In this document: positions 14,409 to 18,644 of the stretch, in pieces
Numbering within the stretch: position 1 is the stretch's first letter
Layout: each line of letters begins with the position of its first letter
DNA from: DATKWF01 sp035529715
GTDB lineage: Bacteria > Chloroflexota > Dehalococcoidia > Dehalococcoidales > RBG-16-60-22
DNA: 18,644 bases
Direction: 5' to 3'
NCBI GenBank assembly: GCA_035529715.1
Contig: DATKWF010000030.1
Coordinates: 1 to 18,644 of the forward strand
The notes under the pieces: model-generated
Told to the model about the DNA's origin: nothing
Seen by the model: only the letters and a program-made list of their open reading frames with translations
Databases searched by the model: none
Position numbers and translations under genes: made by a program

Positions 14409-15614
14409 CTAATCTTCTATCGGGCGTTCGTTAAGTGGTTTAGAGGTTACCCCGGATTCCGCACCGGGGAGGTGTGCCACTGGCTCAGTTAACAGGAATT
14501 TTCCGCTCAGTATCCAGTCCTTCAGCGTAGTGGCAATCTCCACCGCCCGGGAGTAGCTGGATAGGGAAGCAGTAGGCACACTTTTGCCCTGAACTCTTAT
14601 CTTGCCGCTCTTGAGTTGCGCATAGCTGACCTCTCCCAGGATATCCGGTTTCAACTTTGGATATGCTTCTGAGTAATCCACAATGGCAGTGAAGATGTCC
14701 TTATCACTCACCGCAGTGTATTTGAGAATTTCTTCGGAGAGCACAGGAATGGGGATGCCAACTCCTACGGTCATGGTACAACCATAGCCAAACATGCTGG
14801 TTCCTACCAGCCATCTGGGGCTCATTTGCTTCAGGTCACCTATTACTGCCAGTGTCCCGGCACCTCTCTTGGGCACACCATTTTCCGTGCGGGGTGCACT
14901 CGGGTTATGCTGGGTGCCCTGCCAGGCAATAAAACCAATGCCGCCTCCCACAAATATTCTGGTACCAATACCAATGGTTTTATAGTACGGGTCATTCAAT
15001 AACGGCGAAAGCTGTCCGGCGCTACAGTAGTTGGCGTTACCCAGGTGAGGTTTTAGTATGCCCATATAGGTATAGATTGTTTTATCGGAGAGGTTCACCG
15101 CGACATTATAGTTCTGGTAGGCATTTCTGACATTGAATAGAACTGCCTCATTGAGGTCTTTGATGTTAATCCAGGTCTCCAGCTTCTTCCTCGGGTAGCA
15201 ATCAGTGCCGTAGGCGGTAACTGCCAGCCGAATGTCCTTCCCGGCTACCAGCTCTTCAATCACATGTCCGCCGCCATAGTTGAAATCACCAGGGTGGACT
15301 CTATTTCTGGGGTCGTCATCAGGCAAAGCATTAGCCCCGATGAACAAATCTGCCGCCGCAAGTCCAGTATAAGCTAGAACATCATTGAGGTAGGCTCTAC
15401 CACCACCAATCTTTATTCTTGGTTTACTATGCCCAATATTAAAGTAGGCACCAGAGGAACACATTGGTCCAAAGGTGCCGGTGGTAACTACATCTACTTC
15501 CTGGGCGGCTTTTTTAATGCCCTTCTCTTTGACAATATCTAGTATTTCTTCAGCAGTGACTACTATTGCCTGTCCACTGCGAATCTTCTCGTTTATATCT
15601 GCTATAGTTTTCAT
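14409..15614 (-). CDS. L-aspartate semialdehyde sulfurtransferase (DUF39/HcyBio, COG1900)
   Basis: This 401-residue protein matches the DUF39/HcyBio family. Its methanogen member MA1821 takes part in making homocysteine directly from aspartate semialdehyde and sulfide, bypassing homoserine activation. Visible features are VVTTGTFGPMCSSGAYFNIG around 42-61 with C52, GGGRAYLNDV, GGGHVIEELVAGK, TAYGTDCYPRK with C139, the Gly-rich GTRIFVGGGIGFIAWQGTQH, and TSMFGYGCT..VGVGIPIPVL. C52 and C139 are the likely persulfide/catalytic cysteines, by analogy with the two conserved cysteines of the family. The CBS pair found at the C-terminus of some homologues is absent. The strong AAGGAGGG lies nine bases before the ATG and can be sequestered by leader structure. 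It is first gene of its operon. Confidence 0.92.
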   Translation of the reverse strand: MKTIADINEKIRSGQAIVVTAEEILDIVKEKGIKKAAQEVDVVTTGTFGPMCSSGAYFNIGHSKPRIKIGGGRAYLNDVLAYTGLAAADLFIGANALPDDDPRNRVHPGDFNYGGGHVIEELVAGKDIRLAVTAYGTDCYPRKKLETWINIKDLNEAVLFNVRNAYQNYNVAVNLSDKTIYTYMGILKPHLGNANYCSAGQLSPLLNDPYYKTIGIGTRIFVGGGIGFIAWQGTQHNPSAPRTENGVPKRGAGTLAVIGDLKQMSPRWLVGTSMFGYGCTMTVGVGIPIPVLSEEILKYTAVSDKDIFTAIVDYSEAYPKLKPDILGEVSYAQLKSGKIRVQGKSVPTASLSSYSRAVEIATTLKDWILSGKFLLTEPVAHLPGAESGVTSKPLNERPIED

Positions 15615-15682
15615 AATGCGTTACCCTCCTTGGCTTTATTTTTATATAGCCAGTTAGCCCTTTCGGGCAACGCATAATCCAT
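15611..15682 (-). CDS. possible leader peptide ahead of the HcyBio gene
   Basis: A short ORF of 23 codons runs from ATG at 15682 to a TGA whose bases overlap the HcyBio start as ATGA, the classic coupling arrangement. The frame stays open further upstream to a GTG at 15709, which would give 32 residues and lie only a few bases after the predicted transcription start. The peptide begins MDYALPER, includes NWLYKNKAK and ends EGNAL. No good ribosome binding site precedes the ATG. It has no methionine or cysteine run. It may be a real small protein, a regulatory leader or chance. Confidence 0.3.
   Translation of the reverse strand: MDYALPERANWLYKNKAKEGNAL
15616..15675 (-). promoter_or_regulatory. 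candidate RNA switch in the homocysteine operon leader
   Basis: In the minus-strand transcript ATGCGTTGCCC (15675-15665) can pair over 11 bases, with one G-U, to GGGTAACGCAT (15626-15616). The latter contains the end of the Shine-Dalgarno GGAGGG and the bases up to the start codon. The loop holds a second hairpin, TGGCT/AGCCA (15652-15648 with 15635-15631), ending directly against the ribosome binding site. A competing hairpin GTTGCCC-GAAA-GGGC(T)AAC (15671-15653), with a GNRA tetraloop and one bulge, uses the same upstream bases. The two folds exclude each other, as in translational riboswitches or attenuators. I recognise no known riboswitch consensus. Confidence 0.45.
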
Positions 15683-15720
15683 AAATTTATCATCGTCCCT
15701 ATCACCCACATAATAAACAC

Positions 15721-15750
15721 AGTATACTAATGATTCTCAGTCTTTGTCAA
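15721..15750 (-). promoter_or_regulatory. sigma-70 promoter for the homocysteine operon
   Basis: On the minus strand TTGACA (15750-15745), an 18-base spacer and TATACT (15726-15721) form a strong promoter. Transcription would begin near 15714, giving a leader of about 100 bases before the HcyBio start. That is long enough for the structures described at 15616-15675. Confidence 0.65.
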
Positions 15751-15760
15751 TTCTAACGAG

Positions 15761-15789
15761 TTGAAGAGTCTCGTCTCATAGGCTATAAT
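15761..15789 (+). promoter_or_regulatory. sigma-70 promoter for aspS
   Basis: TTGAAG (15761-15766), a 17-base spacer and TATAAT (15784-15789) lie upstream of aspS, with the start point near 15796 and a leader of about 25 bases holding AAGGAGGG. The -35 box is ten bases from the divergent homocysteine promoter's -35, so the two polymerases may compete. Confidence 0.65.
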
Positions 15790-15820
15790 CAGCTATGGTG
15801 TCCTGTTAAGGAGGGTAGTT

Positions 15821-17614
15821 TTGCTCAAAAGTCATAGCTGTGGTGAACTGAGAAAAGAGCACGTTGGTGAGAAGGTAGCTCTGGCGGGCTGGGTTGACCG
15901 TCGCCGTGACCACGGTGGTCTAATCTTTATTGACCTTCGCGACAGGGAGGGCATAAGTCAGGTGGTATTTAACCCGGAGCTAACTAAGAAATGCCACGAG
16001 GTGGCTAGCAAGATGCGCAGTGAATATGTGGTCAGGGTCAATGGGGAGGTTGCCCTTCGCCCCCCGGGGACCGAAAACTCCAAATTAGCTACCGGAGACA
16101 TTGAGATTATTGCCCACGATGTCGAGATACTCAATCCGTCAAAGACCCCACCTTTTTACATAAATGAGGACATTGAAGTAGAAGAAAGCCTGCGGCTGAG
16201 GTATCGCTACCTTGATCTGCGGCGGTCTCGAATGAGAGAGATTTTGGTTCTCCGCCACAAGGTCGTGAAATTTATACGTGATTTCCTGGATGCCAAAGGC
16301 TTTACTGAGGTGGAAACACCAATCCTGATTAAAAGCACCCCGGAAGGGGCCCGTGATTACCTGGTACCAAGCCGTCTTCATTCCGGCAAATTCTATGCTC
16401 TACCCCAGTCGCCTCAGCAGCTTAAGCAACTTTTAATGGTTGCCGGTTTAGAAAAGTATTATCAGATAGCTAGGTGCTTCCGCGATGAAGACACGCGTGC
16501 TGACCGCCAGCCCGAATTCACCCAGCTTGACCTGGAGATGAGCTTTGTTGAGGAAGAAGACATTCTAAGCCTGCTTGAGGAGCTTTTCACTTCTATGCTG
16601 AAGGCGATTAAACCTGAGATGAGAGTTGTGAAACCATTCCTGCGGTTTGGTTATGATGAAGTCATGGAGCGCTACGGTACGGATAAGCCCGATTTACGCT
16701 TCGGTCTGGAAATAAAAGATTTATCAGACATTGTTGCCCGGTCCGATTTTTCTGTTTTCAGCTCGGCGGTCGCCAACGGGGGTAAGGTAAAAGGCATATG
16801 TATGCCTGGTTGTGCCACTTATACCCGCCGTCAACTTGATGAACTGAATAGACTGGCTCAGGAACTTGGCGCCGGGGGCCTGGTAACCATATCGCTGGGC
16901 ACCTCTGCCGGCGGCTTAAATGACTTGACCATGGAAATGGTGAAGTCAGCTGCGGCTAAATTTATGAAGTTAGACCAGATTAAGCAAATGGCAGAACGTC
17001 TGGGAGCCAGTATGGGAGACCTTCTGCTGGTGATTGCCGGTAAGTCTGAGATAGTCGATGGAACACTGGGCGAACTGCGCCAGCAGATGGGGCATCGGCT
17101 TAAACTGGCTGAACCAGATATGCTTACGTTTGCTTATATCAGGAATTTTCCACTCTTTAGAAAGAATGAGGAGACCGGGGGATGGGACTCGGAGCACCAT
17201 CCTTTTACCAGACCCTGGGATGAGGATATACCGTTGGTTGATACTTCTCCGGAGAAGGTGCGGGGCAAGCACTATGATATGGTATGCAATGGCTACGAAA
17301 TAGGCGGTGGTAGCCTCAGGATTTACACCGCAGAGCTTCAGAGGAAAGTATTCAGGTTGCTGGGTTACTCCAACGAGGAGATTGAGGACCGCTTTGGTCA
17401 CATGCTGGAGGCTTTTGATTATGGCGCACCACCTCACGGTGGTATAGCCCTTGGTATTGACCGCATTGTGATGATACTGGCAGGTGCGGAAACTATCCGG
17501 GAGGTGATTGCCTTTCCCAAGACACAGGCAGCTATGGATTTAACCTTTAATGCTCCTTCGTCAGTTACTGAAGAGCAGCTGGCTGATTTACACATCCGCT
17601 TGCGGGAGGAGTAA
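15821..17614 (+). CDS. aspS: aspartyl-tRNA synthetase
   Basis: AspRS attaches aspartate to tRNA-Asp (and, in non-discriminating forms, to tRNA-Asn). The 597-residue protein is the bacterial type. It has an N-terminal OB-fold anticodon-binding domain with GWVDRRRDHGGLIFIDLRDR (about 23-42), the class II core with motif 2 FRDEDTRADRQPEFTQLD (about 217-234), and the bacterial GAD insertion around 285-420. Motif 3, GGIALGIDRIVMILAG, is at about 540-555. The start is TTG with AAGGAGGG five bases upstream, and the sequence begins LKSHSCGEL, as usual for the family. It is transcribed from its own promoter, divergent from the homocysteine operon, and is followed after 49 bases by tig. The window gives no asparaginyl synthetase or GatCAB, so tRNA specificity cannot be judged. 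Confidence 0.97.
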   Translation: MLKSHSCGELRKEHVGEKVALAGWVDRRRDHGGLIFIDLRDREGISQVVFNPELTKKCHEVASKMRSEYVVRVNGEVALRPPGTENSKLATGDIEIIAHDVEILNPSKTPPFYINEDIEVEESLRLRYRYLDLRRSRMREILVLRHKVVKFIRDFLDAKGFTEVETPILIKSTPEGARDYLVPSRLHSGKFYALPQSPQQLKQLLMVAGLEKYYQIARCFRDEDTRADRQPEFTQLDLEMSFVEEEDILSLLEELFTSMLKAIKPEMRVVKPFLRFGYDEVMERYGTDKPDLRFGLEIKDLSDIVARSDFSVFSSAVANGGKVKGICMPGCATYTRRQLDELNRLAQELGAGGLVTISLGTSAGGLNDLTMEMVKSAAAKFMKLDQIKQMAERLGASMGDLLLVIAGKSEIVDGTLGELRQQMGHRLKLAEPDMLTFAYIRNFPLFRKNEETGGWDSEHHPFTRPWDEDIPLVDTSPEKVRGKHYDMVCNGYEIGGGSLRIYTAELQRKVFRLLGYSNEEIEDRFGHMLEAFDYGAPPHGGIALGIDRIVMILAGAETIREVIAFPKTQAAMDLTFNAPSSVTEEQLADLHIRLREE

Positions 17615-17663
17615 TCTGGAGTTGACATAAAGTATATGTTCAGAATGAGAAAACGGAGGGATG

Positions 17664-18644
17664 GTGAAAGTAACCAACGAGAAGATTGAGAACAGCCAGG
17701 CATTTTTAACTATTGAAATGGAGCCAGCTGAGGTAGAAGAATCCCTGAAGGAATCCTATAAACGCCTGGTTACCAAGGCGAATATCCCTGGCTTTCGCAA
17801 GGGTAAAGCACCGCGGGCGGTATTGGAACGCTATATTGGCAGGGAGAGCTTCCTTGAAGATGCGCTCAAGTATCTATTGCCCGAAGTCTATGAGAAGGTA
17901 ATAAAAGAGCAAAAAATAGACGCTGTTGCCCGGCCGGAAATTGAGGTAGCACAGACTGACCCGGTGATATTCAAGGCAACTGTGCCATTGGCACCGACGG
18001 TTAATCTTGATGACTACCATAAAATTAAAGTCGCGCCGGAGACTGTGGAGGTAACTGAAGAAGATGTTAACCGGGTGATGGAACAACTGCGTCACCAGCA
18101 TGCTGTCTGGGAACCGGCAAAACGACCGGTAAAATTTAATGACCTGGCAACGCTAAATGTGACCAGTGATATTGAGGGCGAGCCTTTTATCAATCAGGAA
18201 GGTGCCCAGTATCAGGTTATTCAAGACTCGCGTTTCCCCGTACCTGGATTCGCTGAGCAGATAGTGGGGATGGACAGGGAGGAGGAAAAAGAGTTCAAGC
18301 TCCAGTTACCCTCGGATTACGCAAGGGGTGAGCTGACCGGGAAAGAACCTTTGTTTAAGGTCAAGGTCGTTGAGATAAAACAGGAGATTCTACCGGAGCT
18401 AGATGATGATTTTGTTACGCAGGTTGACCCCGACCTCAAGACATTAGATGAACTCAAAGAAAGGCTTGTGACTAACTTGAGGCTTGGGGCTGAAGAAAAA
18501 GCCAGAATTAATTTTGAGGAGAAAGTGATTGAAGCTGTGGTTGGTCTGGCCCAGGTAGAGTTCCCACCAGTCTTCGTTGAGATGGAGATAGACCGTTTGC
18601 TTAGCGAACAGTCAAGGCAATTGCAGTTGGAAGGCAAAGACCTG
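17664..18644 (+). CDS. tig: trigger factor, 3' end cut off
   Basis: Trigger factor is the ribosome-bound chaperone and prolyl isomerase that meets nascent chains. The visible 327 residues include the N-terminal ribosome-binding domain with the signature IPGFRKGKAP near 40-49. The peptidyl-prolyl isomerase domain follows at about 150-240 (RPVKFNDLATLNV, then PVPGFAEQIVGM). The beginning of the substrate-binding arm starts with LPELDDDFVTQV. The frame is open to the window end; about 100 or more residues are missing. I choose GTG at 17664, because the protein then starts MKVTNEK like its relatives and GGAGG lies four bases away. The ATG at 17661 directly abuts the ribosome binding site and adds one residue. 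Co-transcription with aspS is likely. Confidence 0.95.
   Translation, partial: MKVTNEKIENSQAFLTIEMEPAEVEESLKESYKRLVTKANIPGFRKGKAPRAVLERYIGRESFLEDALKYLLPEVYEKVIKEQKIDAVARPEIEVAQTDPVIFKATVPLAPTVNLDDYHKIKVAPETVEVTEEDVNRVMEQLRHQHAVWEPAKRPVKFNDLATLNVTSDIEGEPFINQEGAQYQVIQDSRFPVPGFAEQIVGMDREEEKEFKLQLPSDYARGELTGKEPLFKVKVVEIKQEILPELDDDFVTQVDPDLKTLDELKERLVTNLRLGAEEKARINFEEKVIEAVVGLAQVEFPPVFVEMEIDRLLSEQSRQLQLEGKDL

Noticed and set aside
17622..17627. TTGACA just upstream of tig, as a -35 box
   Set aside because: No -10-like sequence lies 16-18 bases downstream. The only TATAT is too close, and tig more likely shares the aspS transcript.
1..18644. Mobile elements, prophage, CRISPR or toxin-antitoxin genes
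   Set aside because: No transposase or integrase motifs, no regularly spaced repeats and no small paired toxin-antitoxin genes were seen on either strand. The tRNA-like element at 3049 has no integrase beside it.

Overview
The window looks like chromosomal DNA of a strictly anaerobic bacterium, most likely Chloroflexota of the Dehalococcoidia type. The grounds are gene content and order rather than any marker gene. The leuD-leuB-cimA run closes a branched-chain amino acid operon. There is a tungsten-type aldehyde:ferredoxin oxidoreductase, a methanogen-like homocysteine operon, a QueG/reductive-dehalogenase-related iron-sulfur protein and an archaeal-type thymidylate synthase homologue. Genes are dense, GC is moderate by eye, and TTG starts are common (cimA, aspS, fdhD, the MFS gene and the 5239 gene). 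No IS element, integrase, CRISPR array or rRNA was seen.

Layout. (1) 1-3016, plus: the 3' part of leuD, then leuB and cimA, overlapping or 3 bases apart. Together they serve leucine synthesis and the citramalate route to isoleucine. (2) 3017-3191: a gap with a degenerate tRNA-like element and a possible -10 box. (3) 3192-6495, plus: four genes in a row: a charged helical protein, an unrecognised protein, a thymidylate synthase family protein with every catalytic residue at exact E. coli spacing, and a membrane-anchored protein resembling a predicted metallopeptidase with an altered zinc motif. The joint role of this cluster is unknown to me. (4) 6608-9266, plus: the QueG/RdhA-related Fe-S protein, an alpha/beta hydrolase and fdhD.

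(5) 9352-11783, minus: a PPC/DUF296 protein and an aldehyde:ferredoxin oxidoreductase homologue, behind a perfect TTGACA-17-TATAAT promoter. The oxidoreductase has His in place of one Fe-S cysteine. (6) 11907-15614, minus: an MFS transporter, a UPF0280 (COG2122) protein, a NIL-domain 2x[4Fe-4S] ferredoxin and a DUF39/HcyBio protein. The last three are the known methanogen set for making homocysteine directly from aspartate semialdehyde and sulfide. (7) 15615-15820: a divergent promoter region. On the minus strand, TTGACA-18-TATACT is followed by a roughly 100-base leader. This leader can fold into two mutually exclusive hairpins, one of which buries the HcyBio ribosome binding site, and it carries a short ORF whose stop overlaps the HcyBio start. 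(8) 15821-18644, plus: aspS behind its own promoter, then tig, cut off by the window end.

Most promising for novelty: the switch-like leader of the homocysteine operon, the four-gene thymidylate synthase/pseudo-peptidase cluster, and the oxidoreductase with the Cys-to-His change. All functions are read from sequence motifs alone; no database search was possible.
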